Positions 17,823-27,782 of a stretch of 64,000 nt of DNA are shown one piece after another. Origin of the DNA: Streptomyces sp. RKAG290 (GTDB lineage: Bacteria; Actinomycetota; Actinomycetes; Streptomycetales; Streptomycetaceae); contig NZ_JAJOZC010000001.1 of NCBI RefSeq assembly GCF_023701695.1, positions 7,253,894 to 7,317,893 on the forward strand, in the 5' to 3' direction. Both the position numbers and the translations under genes were made by a program. Below the pieces are notes generated by a model that had not been told where the DNA came from, did not search any database, and was given only the letters and a program-made list of their open reading frames with translations. Positions within the stretch are counted from its first letter, which is position 1; every line of letters starts with the position of its first letter.

Positions 17823-19279
17823 CTATGCCCCGATGCGGGCGATCAGCACACACGCGTCGTCCAGTCGTCGGGTGCCGCCGAACTCCTCGGCGACGGCGCG
17901 TACGCAGTCCTGTGCCGAACGGGCCTCGGCGAAGCGCGGCGCGAGTGCGAGCAGCGCTTCGGTGCCCGGGCGGAGGCCGTTGCGCCCGTCGCTGCCCGGG
18001 CCAGTCCGTCGGTGTGCAGCACGAGCACGTCTCCGGGCAGCAGGTGCGCCTCGTCCTGTTCGTAGGTGACCCCGGACGTGGCGCCGAGCAGGACGCCGTC
18101 CGGCTGGGGAAGCGGGCGCCCGGCTCCGTTGCGGAACAGCAGCGGTGCGGGGTGTCCGGCCTGCGCCCAGTCCAGGGTGCGGGTCGCAGGATCGAACCGG
18201 CAGCACACCGCGCTGCCCAGAGCGGGCTGGATCGAGGTCTCCAGTAACTGGTTGAGATGACCCATCAGGGCACCGGGCTCGATCCCGGCCATCGCCATTC
18301 CGCGCAGCGCGCCGAGGATCATCGCCATGGCCGAGGTGGCCTGGATGCCGTGACCGGTCAGATCGCCGACCGTGAGCAGTGTCCTGCCGTCCGGCAGTTC
18401 CATGGCGTCGTACCAGCCGCCGCCGATCAGGGCGCTCGACTCGGAGGGCAGATAGTGGGCCGCGATGTCCAGTGCTCCGGGACCCTGGTCCGGCAGGCGC
18501 AGCGAGCCCCGCCACGGCGGGAGCACGGCTTCCTGCAGTTCGACCGCGATCCGGTGTTCGGTGCGGTCGATGTCCTGTTGGCGCCGGAGCGAGTCATGAC
18601 TCCGCCGCACCATCTGCTGGCTGCGCCGCAGCTCACTGACGTCGCGCAGGACCGCCCACATGGCAGCGGTGCAGCCGTCCGCGTCGAGGACCGGCTCGCC
18701 CATCATGTGCAGTGTCCGCGTCTGCCCGTCGGTGCGCTGGATCCGGAACTCGCCGTCTATCGGCTTGCCGTCGACCAGGCAGTCGGTCACCAGTGCGGTG
18801 AGCGAGGGCTGGTCCTCGGGGAACAGCACGGAGGGAAGGTCGTCCAGCGACAGCGGTCCGGCCTCCGGGGTACGGCCGAAGATCTGGAACAGTTCGTCGG
18901 ACCAGCTGACCTCGTCGGTCAGCAGGTTCCATTCGGCGCTGCCCACCCGGCCGATCAGCGAACCCGCCGACTCCTCGCCGCGACTCTCCTGGCCCGTGCC
19001 CGGGAACAGCTCGGCCGCGAGCTGTTCCGCGGCCTCCGGCGGCAGGCCCTCCTTGAGCTGCCCCAGGTGCGCGCCGAGGTCATCGAGGTGATGGACCGCC
19101 AGGTCGCAGAGCGCGCGCTGCCAGCGCAACTGCGGATCGTCCTCGTCGACCAGGACGGCGTCTCGTCGTACCGCGTCCACATCTCCGCGCAGCCGACGCG
19201 TCCGGTTGATCAACGCGTCGACGGCGTCGCGCTCGGGCGGTTGGGGTGCGGGGCGGTCCGCGGACAGGTGGGGCGGCAT
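17823..19279 (-). pseudogene. PAS + SpoIIE/PP2C-type phosphatase, C-terminal frame broken
   Basis: A protein of about 485 residues is encoded: a helical N-terminus, a PAS domain (GRVGSAEWNLLTDEVSWSDELFQIFGRTPE), then an RsbU/SpoIIE phosphatase domain (LIGGGWYDAMELPDGRTLLTVGDLTGHG, with metal-binding D and GD). After LHTDGLARAATG the frame is lost. The family ending, GTEALLALAPRFAEAR through DDACVLIARIGA, which holds the last metal aspartate, resumes in another frame near 17994-18002. As read, the protein ends at about 17843 with a wrong tail. A sequencing slip or a 10-bp deletion of a repeat could cause this. The role would be a sigma-factor partner-switch phosphatase. Confidence 0.75.
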
Positions 19280-19778
19280 GTCGTACTCCGATACAGGCGC
19301 GGTACAACCAGGTCTGAAGGGTGAACCGAATACGACTGTCGCACAGCCTGCTGAGGGCTGTAAGTGGTTTGGCAACACTCGATGCGTTCTTGCTCGTGGC
19401 ATATGCCAGCGGCTGGCTGGCGCCCCATTATTTCGAACAGCCTTGCTGTTGGCGGGCGTTGATGCAAGTCATCCGGCATGCGGAGCTCCCGGATGTGCCC
19501 GTGAGCGCTGGTTCTGTGCGACGGGCGCGGCGAGCGCCGGGGCATATGCGGGGTGCCGTCGGCCGGGTGGACGCTGCGGTTCGGCTGCCGGTGGGCATCG
19601 GGCGCCGGGGCGGTGTTCCGGATGCTCCGCGACGGCCTGCTCCAGGACCTGGACCTGCGCCTGGGCCCCCGGATCCGGGGCGGGAATGAGATGGAGAGCC
19701 CCGGCGTTCCCCCAGCAGAACGAAAACGAATCCCGTTCCCATCAAGGGCGGGTTCGGTACACGAGTACGGAGGTGCCC
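19280..19778. other. 499-bp stretch upstream of L33 with no credible gene
   Basis: Open frames here have no codon bias or family features. The 5' part is lower in GC and must hold the promoter of the phosphatase gene on the minus strand. The 3' part carries the operator-like repeat before the L33 gene. Confidence 0.5.
19718..19738. promoter_or_regulatory. possible zinc-regulator (Zur-type) box before L33
   Basis: GAACGAAAACGAATCCCGTTC: GAACG/CGTTC arms frame an AT-rich left half that recalls the TGAAAA...TTTTCA Zur box. The right half is poor. Zinc-free L33 and L31 paralogues are normally Zur-repressed in Streptomyces, which makes the location meaningful. Confidence 0.3.
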
Positions 19779-19943
19779 ATGGCCCGCAGTGAAGCCCGTC
19801 CCGTTGTGACGCTCCGCTCGACCGCCGGAACGGGGCAGAGCTATGTGACGCGCAAGAGCCGTCGCAACAACCCCGACCGACTGGTCCTGCGCAAGTTCGA
19901 CCCCGCCGCCGGGCAGCATGTCCTCTTCCGCGAGGAGCGCTGA
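19779..19943 (+). CDS. rpmG: 50S ribosomal protein L33, cysteine-free paralogue
   Basis: 54 residues, the normal L33 length, with YVTRKSRRNNPDRLVLRKFDP as the diagnostic core. It has no cysteine, so it is the zinc-independent (C-) form. Under zinc starvation such copies replace the zinc-ribbon version in ribosomes and free zinc. The start is fixed by CGGAGG ten bases upstream. Next comes the L31B gene, 77 bp downstream, as in the known zinc-responsive ribosomal operons. Confidence 0.93.
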   Translation: MARSEARPVVTLRSTAGTGQSYVTRKSRRNNPDRLVLRKFDPAAGQHVLFREER

Positions 19944-20020
19944 CCGTCGCGGTCCATGAGACCGGGCGAACGGCCCCGCCGTTCGCCCTCCCCTCCCTCG
20001 GTGTCAAGGAAGGAACGCAC

Positions 20021-20284
20021 ATGAAGTCCCGTATTCACCCCGTCTCCCGTCCGGTGGTCTTCCGTGACCGTGCCGCAGGGGCGGCCTTCCTCACCCGCTC
20101 GACGGCCGAATCCGAGCAGCGAGTGACATGGGAGGACGGCCGGAGCTACCCCGTCATCGACGTGGAGACCTCGTCGGCCAGCCACCCGTTCTACACCGGG
20201 GCGCGGCAGGTGCTGGACACCGCCGGGCGGATCGAGCAGTTCAACCGCCGTTACGCCACCGGCTCGCCCGCCGCCGGAGAGTGA
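20021..20284 (+). CDS. rpmE2: type B 50S ribosomal protein L31 (cysteine-free)
   Basis: 87 residues of type B L31: an IHPVSRPVVFRD start, TRSTAESEQRVTWEDGRSYPVIDVETSSASHPFYTG in the middle, and the GRIEQFNRRY segment near the end. There is no CxxC, so it is the non-zinc form. AAGGAAGG lies before the ATG. The pair with cysteine-free L33 predicts a zinc-starvation operon. It is followed by a hairpin terminator. Confidence 0.95.
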   Translation: MKSRIHPVSRPVVFRDRAAGAAFLTRSTAESEQRVTWEDGRSYPVIDVETSSASHPFYTGARQVLDTAGRIEQFNRRYATGSPAAGE

Positions 20285-20415
20285 CGCGCATCCCCGTTTG
20301 ACCTGCGCTTCCGTGCCCTGGATCACACTCCGGGGCACGGATTCCCGGGAACACCATTTGATGGTTTATCGTTCACCTATGTGTGGATGACGCGATGAGC
20401 GCCCACCCCTGAGCC

Positions 20416-20448
20416 GCCCCGGCTGGATTCCCCCGATCCGGCCGGGGC
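20416..20448. terminator. hairpin terminator after L31B, shared with convergent DUF1275 gene
   Basis: GCCCCGGCTGGAT and ATCCGGCCGGGGC form a 13-bp stem (one G-U pair) with a 7-base loop, then a T-rich tail on the plus strand. It lies between two convergent genes. Confidence 0.6.
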
Positions 20449-20481
20449 TTCCCTTTGTCCTGGTGATGTCCGCCCACGCGG

Positions 20482-21168
20482 TTACGTACGGTGCCCGGGC
20501 CGGCGGCGCCGCGGAGCGGCCTCGACGAGCAGCGCCGCCACCGCGAGTGCGGCCGGCGGCACGGCCCCGGTGTCCGGCCACAGGCGCACGAAGAGCGCGG
20601 TCACCGCCGCGCCCGTCACCACGGCGACCAGCCGGCCCACGACCCAGCCGTCACCCCGACGCCACGCTCCCACCGCCAGCCGGCCGACGAGCGACGTCAG
20701 CGTCCCGGTGAAGTAGTTCGTCGGCGTGGCGCGGATCCGGCCCTGAATTCCCATCGCGAGCCCCATGAGGGCCAGCAGGCCGAGCCGGTCCGCGTCCGAG
20801 GTGATCAGGTCCAGTCCCCACAGCACCGCCCCCGCCGTGAGCAGCACCACCTCGATCAGCAGCATGACGGGCAGCCGCCGCCACAGGCGCTCGCCCGTCA
20901 CCGCGCCCCAGGCCGCACCGCAGCCGTACGACAGGAGCGCCGTGACCACGCGCAGGGCCACTCCCTCCTCGCCGGCCCCGGCGACCGAGGCGCCCAGCAG
21001 GACCAGGTTTCCCGTCATGACCCCGGCGAATACCTGACCGACGCAGATGAAGACGAACGCGTCCGCCGCGCCGGAGGTCGCGGACAGAAGCAGCAGGGCC
21101 GCATGGCCCCGCCGGTCGGCCGCGGTGTCGTGGCCGGCCGGGTCGGTGGAGGCGGTGGAAGTCGGCAT
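20482..21168 (-). CDS. YoaK-family (DUF1275) membrane protein
   Basis: 228 residues with about six hydrophobic helices. The DUF1275 hallmark DAFVFICVGQVFAGVMTGNLVLLG and the helix GLLALMGLAMGIQGRIRATPTNYFTGTLTSLVG are present. It is an inner-membrane protein of unknown activity, suggested in the literature to be a small-molecule transporter. It lies 104 bp downstream of the photolyase stop on the same strand, so read-through from that unit is possible but not proven. Confidence 0.88.
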   Translation of the reverse strand: MPTSTASTDPAGHDTAADRRGHAALLLLSATSGAADAFVFICVGQVFAGVMTGNLVLLGASVAGAGEEGVALRVVTALLSYGCGAAWGAVTGERLWRRLPVMLLIEVVLLTAGAVLWGLDLITSDADRLGLLALMGLAMGIQGRIRATPTNYFTGTLTSLVGRLAVGAWRRGDGWVVGRLVAVVTGAAVTALFVRLWPDTGAVPPAALAVAALLVEAAPRRRRPGHRT

Positions 21169-21272
21169 CCCGGCATTTTCGCCGCTGTCCGGCCCGGTGT
21201 GGTGGCGGGCCCCCGGCGCGGCGTGCCGTGTCCGCCGCCGTCACCCCGCAGCGCGGGGTGACGGACCGGCGG

Positions 21273-22646
21273 TCACTCCAGTCCGCGCGCCTCCTTGAAC
21301 CGCGCCAGCCCATCCGCGAGTTCCACCAGCGGAGCCGGGTAGTCGAGCCGGTCCCGCTCCGCACCGCGCAGCTTCCACGGCTCGTGCACAGCCGGCCCGG
21401 TCAGTGCCGCCAGCTCCGGAACCCACCGGCGTACGTAGTCGCCTGACGGGTCGTAGCGTTTGGCCTGCAGTACGGGATTGAGTACCCGGTTGGGGCGGCT
21501 GTCCGTCCCGGTCCCTGCCATCCACTGCCAGTTGAGCTGGTTGTTGGCGAGGTCGCCGTCCACCAGCAGATCCAGGAAGTGCCGTGCGCCGATGCGCCAG
21601 TCCACGTAGAGCGTCTTGGTCAGAAAGCCCGCGGTCAGCAGCCGCCCGCGATTGTGCATCCAGCCCTCGTGGTGCAGCTGGCGCATCGCGGCGTCGACCA
21701 CGGGGTAGCCGGTGCGGCCCTCCCGCCACGCCTCGATCTCGTCGGCCGCGTCCGCCTCGGACCGCCAGTGATCGTTCCGGGTGCGGTAGTCGAGCCGGGC
21801 CGCGGCGGGCCGGGCGGCGAGGACCTGGTGATGGAACTCGCGCCAGCACAGCTGCCGGACGAACGCCTCGGCTCCCGTCCCGCCCGCGGCGCGTGCCCGG
21901 TGGATGAGCTCCACGGGGGACAGGGTCCCGAAGTGCAGATGCGGCGAGAGCCGGGACGTGGCGTCGCCCGCCAGGTCGTCGTGGTGGTCCTCGTACTCCG
22001 CGAGCCCGTGGCGCCGCCAGGCGGTGAGCCGCTTGCGGGCCAGCTGCTCCCCGCCCCCGGCGAGCCCCGCCGAGACGCCGGACACCGCGGAACGGGCAGG
22101 AACGTCCTCGGAGCCAGGCCCGTCGGGCACCCGCACCGCACGCGGGGCGCCGAAGGCATCACGCACCCCCTCCGTCGACCAGCGCCTGAAGTACGGGGTG
22201 AACACGGCGAAGTGGTCCGACCCGGCGGGTGTCACGGCGCCCGGGGCGACCGCGGTGACCACGCCGTCGTGGACGTGCAACCGCGCCCCGCCGGACTCCA
22301 GTGCCGGACGCAACCGCTCCTCGCGACGACGGGCGTAGGCGCTGACCCCCGCGGCCAGGTGGACGTCGTCCGCACCGGTCTCGGAGACGATCCGGCACGC
22401 CTCGGCGACCACATCGCCCGAGCGGATCACCAGCCGGCCGCCCCGCTCACGCAGCCCGGCGTCGAGATCGCGCAGACAGTCGGCGAGGAAGGCGCGGCGG
22501 TTCGGGGCGTTGAACCCCGCCGTGTCGATCCCGGTGTCGTGGACGAACAGCGGCACGACCTCGTCCGCGGATCCGAGTGCGGCCCGCAGCGGCGGATGGT
22601 CGTGCAGCCGGAGGTCGGAGGTGAAGAGGACGACCGCTACGGTCAT
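21273..22646 (-). CDS. phr: deoxyribodipyrimidine photolyase (class I)
   Basis: 457 residues. The FAD-binding C-terminal half is clear: EGWMHNRGRL, then DLANNQLNWQWMAGTGTDSRPN. The Rossmann-like antenna domain opens with VVLFTSDLRLHDHPPL. The enzyme uses blue light and reduced FAD to split cyclobutane pyrimidine dimers. It is downstream of the SDR/DUF2867 gene and of an ECF sigma factor on the same strand, with a LitR-like regulator beyond. This fits a light-induced set of genes. Confidence 0.95.
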   Translation of the reverse strand: MTVAVVLFTSDLRLHDHPPLRAALGSADEVVPLFVHDTGIDTAGFNAPNRRAFLADCLRDLDAGLRERGGRLVIRSGDVVAEACRIVSETGADDVHLAAGVSAYARRREERLRPALESGGARLHVHDGVVTAVAPGAVTPAGSDHFAVFTPYFRRWSTEGVRDAFGAPRAVRVPDGPGSEDVPARSAVSGVSAGLAGGGEQLARKRLTAWRRHGLAEYEDHHDDLAGDATSRLSPHLHFGTLSPVELIHRARAAGGTGAEAFVRQLCWREFHHQVLAARPAAARLDYRTRNDHWRSEADAADEIEAWREGRTGYPVVDAAMRQLHHEGWMHNRGRLLTAGFLTKTLYVDWRIGARHFLDLLVDGDLANNQLNWQWMAGTGTDSRPNRVLNPVLQAKRYDPSGDYVRRWVPELAALTGPAVHEPWKLRGAERDRLDYPAPLVELADGLARFKEARGLE

Positions 22647-22716
22647 GGCGCAACTCCTGGTCGGGGCCCGTGGACGTGTACCCGTTCCCTCGACGGGCGC
22701 TCAGCGGATGCAGCGG

Positions 22717-24245
22717 TCATCGCGGCAGCGCGGCCGGTGCTTCCGCGGAGGACGGCACCGACGCCGCGGCGCGCGCGATGTTGCGGGCCATCCCGCCGAA
22801 CACGATCGCGTGGAACGGCGAGACGCTCCACCAGTACGCGTGGCCGAGCAGGCCGCGCGGATGGAACAGGGCCCGCTGCCGGTAGTGCGCCCGGCCGTGC
22901 TCGTCCTGCTCCGTGTACATCTCCAGCCACGCCAGGCCGGGCAGCCGCATCTCCGCGCGCAGCCGCAGCAGACGACCCGGCTGGATCTCCTCGACCCGCC
23001 AGAAGTCCAGGGAGTCGCCCACCCGCAGCCGGTCGGTGTCCCGTCGCCCGCGCCGCAGGCCCACCCCTCCCACCAGCCGGTCGAGTGAACCGCGCACCAC
23101 CCAGGCCAGCGGGAACGAGTACCAGCCGTGCTCGCCGCCGATCCCCTCGATGACCTTCCAGAGAGCCCCCGGCGACGCGTCGACATCGAGCTCCCGCACG
23201 TCCTCGTACAGGCTGCCGCCCGCCCAGTCGGGGTCGGTGGGCAGCGGATCACTCGGTACACCGGGTACCGAAGCGGAGGACCACCGGGTGGTGACCTTGG
23301 CCTCGCGCACCCGTTGGAGGGCCAGCCGCAGCGCCTTCTCGAACGTGAAGGGCTGGCCTGCCCCGTCCGGCACGTACTGCGCGATGTCGTGCTCCCGGCA
23401 CACCACCTCGTACCGCAGCGACTCGGCGAGCGGCCGCGCGATCGACCGGGGGACGGGCGTGACCAGGCCGATCCAGTGGCTGGACAGCCGCGGCGTCAGC
23501 ACCGGGACGGGCAGGATCAGCCGGGGCGGGAGGGCCGCGATCTCCGCGTACCGCTGCATCATGTCCCGGTACGTGATGATGTCGGGCCCCCCGATGTCGA
23601 AGGTACGGCTCACCTCGGCCGGCATCAGCGCGCTGCCCACCAGGTAGCGCAGCACGTCGCGCACCGCGATCGGCTGGATCCGGGTCGACACCCAGCTCGG
23701 CGTCACCATGACCGGCAGCCGCTCCGTGAGATAGCGCAGCATCTCGAAGGAGGCCGACCCGGAGCCGATGATCACCGCGGCCCGCAGCGCGGTGGTCGGG
23801 ACACCGGAGTCCAGCAGGATCCTGCCCACCTCGGCGCGCGAGCGCAGATGGGGCGAGAGCTCCCGCTCGGGCACCTCGGGCGGCGTGAGCCCACCGAGGT
23901 AGACGATCCTGCCGACGCCCCGCTCCCGCGCCGCGTCCGCGAAGACCGTGGCCGACTTCCGGTCCGTCTCCTCGAAGTCTGCGCCGGTCGTCAGCGCGTG
24001 CACCAGGTAGTAGGCCACGTCGATGTCCGCCATTGCCGACGCGACCGACACCGCATCGGTGACATCGCCCCGGACGACTTCCACGTCCCCTGCCCAGGGG
24101 TAGTCCCGCAGCTTCTCGGGGCTGCGCGCCATGCAGCGCACCTGGTGCCCGGCCTTCAGGAGCTCGGGCACCAGCCGCCCCCGATGTATCCGGTGGCCCC
24201 GGTCACCAGGCAGTGCATGGGCTTGTCCGCGCTGTCGCTCGGCAT
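22717..24245 (-). pseudogene. SDR (NmrA-like epimerase) + DUF2867 fusion, one base missing in a C5 run
   Basis: About 509 residues when the frame is repaired. The start at 24245 gives MPSDSADKPMHCLVTGATGYIGG, the NAD(P)-binding GxTGYIG motif, but the next codons are out of phase: one C is missing from the C5 run at 24178-24182. After it come GRLVPELLKAGHQVRCMARSPEKL, an SDR body, and a DUF2867 C-terminal domain (about 330-500, with EHGWYSFPLAWVVRG and YRQRALFHPRGLLGHAYWW). This fusion is common next to photolyases and ECF sigma factors. The likely role is a light-stress oxidoreductase. The break is more probably a read error than decay. Confidence 0.8.
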
Positions 24246-24437
24246 GGGATCTCCGCATCGGCTGGGGTGCTGCTCAGTTCACCGTGCCCCGTAGTCACGC
24301 ATCACGCTCCTCGAAGCGTCCGGACGCGGTGACGGAAGACGGGTTCATGGCCGGGGGACAGATCCACGCCCGGTCGGCACCGCACGGCGTACGAGTGGTC
24401 GTTCCGCCGCCCATCTTCTCGCGCGCCGACCTCTGGG

Positions 24438-25076
24438 TCACCGCGCATCGTTTGTGCGTCGTTCACTCCGTGCGTCGCCCGGTCCGCCGGACACCGAGCG
24501 TTGAAGGCGCCGTAGCGCGCGGCGCACATGGCTCTTGACCGTGCCGAGCGGGAGCCCCGTCAGTTCGGCGATGCGGGTCTGCGGGAGGTCGTCGTAGTAC
24601 GCCATGTGCAGGATGCGGCGCTGCACCTGGGGCAGCTTTCCCAGCTCCGCGCCGACCAGCACCCGGTCCAGGGCCGACTCCGGAAGCCCGGTCGCGCCGG
24701 TCTCGGTGAGCCGCAGCCGGGCCGCCGTCGCCGCGGCCAGTTCGAGGCGCCGGGTCCGGGCGGTCAGCGCGTCGGCGATCTTGCGCCGGGCGATCCCGAC
24801 CAGCCAGCCGGGCAGCGGACCGCGCTCCGGGCGGTAGCCGAGCCTGCCGCGCCAGGCGGCCAGGAACACCTGCTGGGTGACGTCCTCCGCCTCCCTGCTG
24901 TCGCCCAGTGACCGGGCCGCCAGGGAGTGCACGAGCGCGCCCCACCTCCGGTACGCGGCGGCGAAGCACTCCTCGCTGCCCCGCACCAGCCCGGCGGCCA
25001 GTTCGTCGTCGGCGAGGTCCTGCGCTACGGACGGGTCCGGCGCGGGCGGTGCGTTCTCCAGGGAGAGCGTGGTCAT
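24438..25076 (-). CDS. ECF-type RNA polymerase sigma factor (LitS-like)
   Basis: About 212 residues from the ATG at 25076, with GGAGG fourteen bases upstream. Sigma region 2 is visible (CFAAAYRRWGALVHSLAARSLGDSREAEDVTQQVFLAAW), and region 4 with LPQVQRRILHMAYYDDLPQTRIAELTGLPLGTVKSHVRRALRRL. It belongs to the ECF group. Divergent from a MerR/B12 regulator and leading into SDR and photolyase genes, it resembles LitS, the light-activated sigma factor of S. coelicolor carotenogenesis. No carotenoid genes are present here. Confidence 0.88.
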   Translation of the reverse strand: MTTLSLENAPPAPDPSVAQDLADDELAAGLVRGSEECFAAAYRRWGALVHSLAARSLGDSREAEDVTQQVFLAAWRGRLGYRPERGPLPGWLVGIARRKIADALTARTRRLELAAATAARLRLTETGATGLPESALDRVLVGAELGKLPQVQRRILHMAYYDDLPQTRIAELTGLPLGTVKSHVRRALRRLQRSVSGGPGDARSERRTNDAR

Positions 25077-25224
25077 GGCAGTTCTTCCTCCCTCGGAGCC
25101 CGGCCCCTGGGGCTGCGCCTCCCGCGGCGGCCGGTGTGCTCTTCGAGGCCCCTCGGGCGGGCGCCTCTGAGCTGCAGCGTTCCAACAGCGGAGGCGGCGG
25201 AACAACATGCATCGATTCTGCGTC

Positions 25225-25238
25225 GTATGATCGACACA
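25225..25238 (+). promoter_or_regulatory. TATGAT -10 box, leaderless start of the MerR gene
   Basis: TATGAT at 25225-25230 is seven bases before the ATG at 25238, which places the transcript start at or next to the start codon. Confidence 0.45.
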
Positions 25239-26217
25239 TGCTGTCCTCCGCGGAACAGGCCCGGGCGGGAGCCGCCGATCACGGCCTGACCACCGGCGCG
25301 GTGGCGCGCCGTCTGGGCGTCGCGCCGACGACGCTGCGGTCGTGGGACCGGCGTTACGGAATCGGACCGGTTCACCGGCACGACGGCAGGCACCGGCGCT
25401 GGACGCCCGAGGACATCGCCGTCCTGGAACGCATGTGCGAGATGACGAGTTCCGGCGTCCCCCCGGCGGAAGCCGCGCGCACCGCGCTCAGCGGGAACCC
25501 CGGCCCGACGCGCCCTTCCGTGACGCCCGAGGCGCACCCGCCGCCGGCTGCCACGGAGCCGGTCGAACCGATCGCGGACGTCGCGCGCCAGGAACGCCGG
25601 GGGCTCGCGCGTGCGGCACTCCGGCTCGATGCGCGGGCCATCGACGAGCGGCTGACGGCCGCGATCGACAGTCACGGGCTGGTGGCCGCCTGGGACGAAG
25701 TGATCATGCCGACGCTGCACGCGGTGGGGCGCAAGTGGCAGACGTCGGGGGAGCGCTACGTCGAGGTCGAGCACCTGTTGTCCTGGCACGTCTCCACCGC
25801 CCTGCGAGGGGTGGCCGCACAGCCCGTCACCAAGGACGGCGTCGCCGGGGTCGTCCTGCTTGCCTGCACACCGGGGGAGACGCACACGCTCCCCCTGGAG
25901 GCCCTGGCCGCCGGCCTCGCCGAACACGGCCTGGGCGTAAGGATGTTCGGCGCGTCGGTACCGGGGGAGGCGCTGGGCGAGGCCGTGCGGCGGATCGGCC
26001 CCTCAGCCGTGGTGCTGTGGTCCCAGTCCCGCAACACCGCGGGGCGCCCACTGGCGCAGCACGTGGCGTCCATCGAATGGGGGTACGGGGCGCCCGTACC
26101 CGTCCGTCCGTGCTGATCGCGGGACCCGGCTGGGCGGGCCCTCCGGTGCCCGGCACCCACCGCCCCCAGGGGCTCGGCGAGGCGATCAGGATGCTCGCGG
26201 CGTGCTGCGAAGGATGA
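25238..26217 (+). pseudogene. MerR-type regulator with B12-binding-like domain (LitR-like), frame broken near C-terminus
   Basis: The MerR helix-turn-helix is residues about 15-80 (TTGAVARRLGVAPTTLRSWDRRYGIGP). A four-helix bundle with KWQTSGERYVEVEHLLSWH and a cobalamin-domain start, LLACTPGETHTLPLEAL, follow. Such proteins (LitR/CarH) are light sensors using adenosylcobalamin. The frame as read stops at 26116. The natural end, VLIAGPGWAGPPVPG through GEAIRMLAACCEG, resumes in another frame after the G5 run at 26079-26083. One extra G repairs it. The final ligand residue of DxHxxG is a Pro here, so B12 binding is unproven. Confidence 0.78.
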
Positions 26218-26429
26218 GACAAGCCATTGCGCGAAGGATCTGACACGTGAGGAGACGCGCGATTCCATGAAGGGTGGGACGCGCACTCGCCGGATCCGGC
26301 GGATGCCGTGCCGGAACCGTTCGAGCTGCGAGCATGCGCAGTGAAGGGCCCCGAACCGGACCGGCCGCGCGATTTCTGCCCCGGCCGTGGCCGTGCCCCG
26401 ACGACGAGCCTGCGCGAAAGGTGAACTCC

Positions 26430-27680
26430 ATGGCGACACCCGTGGGACCCCGTCCCGACGTCATCGTGATCGGCGCCGGACTGGCCGGTCTCGCCTGTGC
26501 GGCCGACCTGACCGCGGGCGGCCTCGCGGTCCACCTGCTGGAGGCGTCGGACGCGGTCGGCGGCCGGATGCGAACCGACCGGCGGGACGGCTTTCTCCTC
26601 GACCGCGGGTTCCAGGTGTTCAACACGTCCTATCCCCAGGTCAAGAAGCGCCTGACGCTCCGTGATCTGCGTCTGCACCCCTTCACGCCCGGCGTACTCG
26701 TGCAGACCGGGGCGGGCCGCACCGCCAGGGTCCGCTTCACCGATCCCACCCGCAGCCCGCGTTCCGCCGGCGATCTGCTCCCCGGACGGCTGGCCTCCGG
26801 CAGGGATCTGATGGCGCTCGGGGTGCTCTCGGCCCGGGACATGTTCGGCCCGGTGAGCGCCATCAGGCGGCGCCCCGACCGTACGACGCTGACCGAGCTG
26901 GCCGACGCGGGCATCTCCGACGAGCTCGTGCGCACGCTGTTCCTGCCGTTCCTGTCGGGTGTCTTCCTGGAGGACGAACTGGAGACCTCCTCCCGCTTCT
27001 TCCATCTGGTCTGGCGCAGCATGCTACGCGGCACCCTCTGTCTGCCCGCCGCCGGCATCGGGGCCGTACCGGCCGCCCTCGCCGCCGGGCTGCCACCGCG
27101 CACACTGTCCCTGGACACCCCCGTGCACAGCCTCACCGACGACGGTGTGCTCGGCGAGGACGGATCGGAGCGCCCCGCGCCGACGGTGGTGGTGGCGACC
27201 GGCCCCGAAAAGGCCGCGCAGCTGCTCCCCGGCCTGAGCGTCCCCCCGACCCGCACCGTCACGACGTACTACCACGTGAGCGGCGTACCCCCGCTGCGCG
27301 AACCGACGCTGCTCGTCGACAGCCGGCGCCGCTTCCTGAACACCGTGGTGCTCAGCGAGGTCGCACCGGCCTGCGCACCGGCGGGGTACTCGCTCGTGTC
27401 GACGTCCGTGCTCGGCCCCGACGCCCCGGGAAGGGAGGCGCAGACCCGTCGGGATCTGGCCGAGGTCCACGCCACCGACACCGCCTCCTGGGACCTGCTC
27501 GCCACCTGCACGGTGCCGGGGGCGCTGCCCGCCATGCCGCCTCCGTGGCCGTTGTCCCGCTCCTCACGCATCGGACCGGGACGCTATGTGTGCGGCGACC
27601 ACCGTGCGACCGGCTCGGTCCAGGGAGCCCTCGCGTCCGGGGCGCGCGCGGCCCGTGAGGTGCTGGCCGACCGGGGCTGA
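26430..27680 (+). CDS. FAD-dependent NAD(P)/amine-oxidase-type oxidoreductase
   Basis: 416 residues from the ATG at 26430. The Rossmann FAD motif is at the N-terminus (VIVIGAGLAGLACAADLTAGG), followed by VGGRMRT and the C-terminal FAD-closing phrase RYVCGDHRATGSVQGALASGARAA. The fold is that of protoporphyrinogen oxidase or phytoene desaturase relatives. The substrate is unknown. It lies 213 bp after the LitR-like gene on the same strand and is a frequent companion of photolyase/DUF2867/LitR sets, so a photoprotective redox role is inferred. Confidence 0.87.
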   Translation: MATPVGPRPDVIVIGAGLAGLACAADLTAGGLAVHLLEASDAVGGRMRTDRRDGFLLDRGFQVFNTSYPQVKKRLTLRDLRLHPFTPGVLVQTGAGRTARVRFTDPTRSPRSAGDLLPGRLASGRDLMALGVLSARDMFGPVSAIRRRPDRTTLTELADAGISDELVRTLFLPFLSGVFLEDELETSSRFFHLVWRSMLRGTLCLPAAGIGAVPAALAAGLPPRTLSLDTPVHSLTDDGVLGEDGSERPAPTVVVATGPEKAAQLLPGLSVPPTRTVTTYYHVSGVPPLREPTLLVDSRRRFLNTVVLSEVAPACAPAGYSLVSTSVLGPDAPGREAQTRRDLAEVHATDTASWDLLATCTVPGALPAMPPPWPLSRSSRIGPGRYVCGDHRATGSVQGALASGARAAREVLADRG

Positions 27681-27782
27681 CCGGGCCGCGCCACCGCCCG
27701 TCGTCCACCCGCCAGAGGCCCGGCGGGCGCGGAAATCCGGCGGGATCCCTCCGGCAGGTGTGGTCCGACCGGTCGGGGGCAC

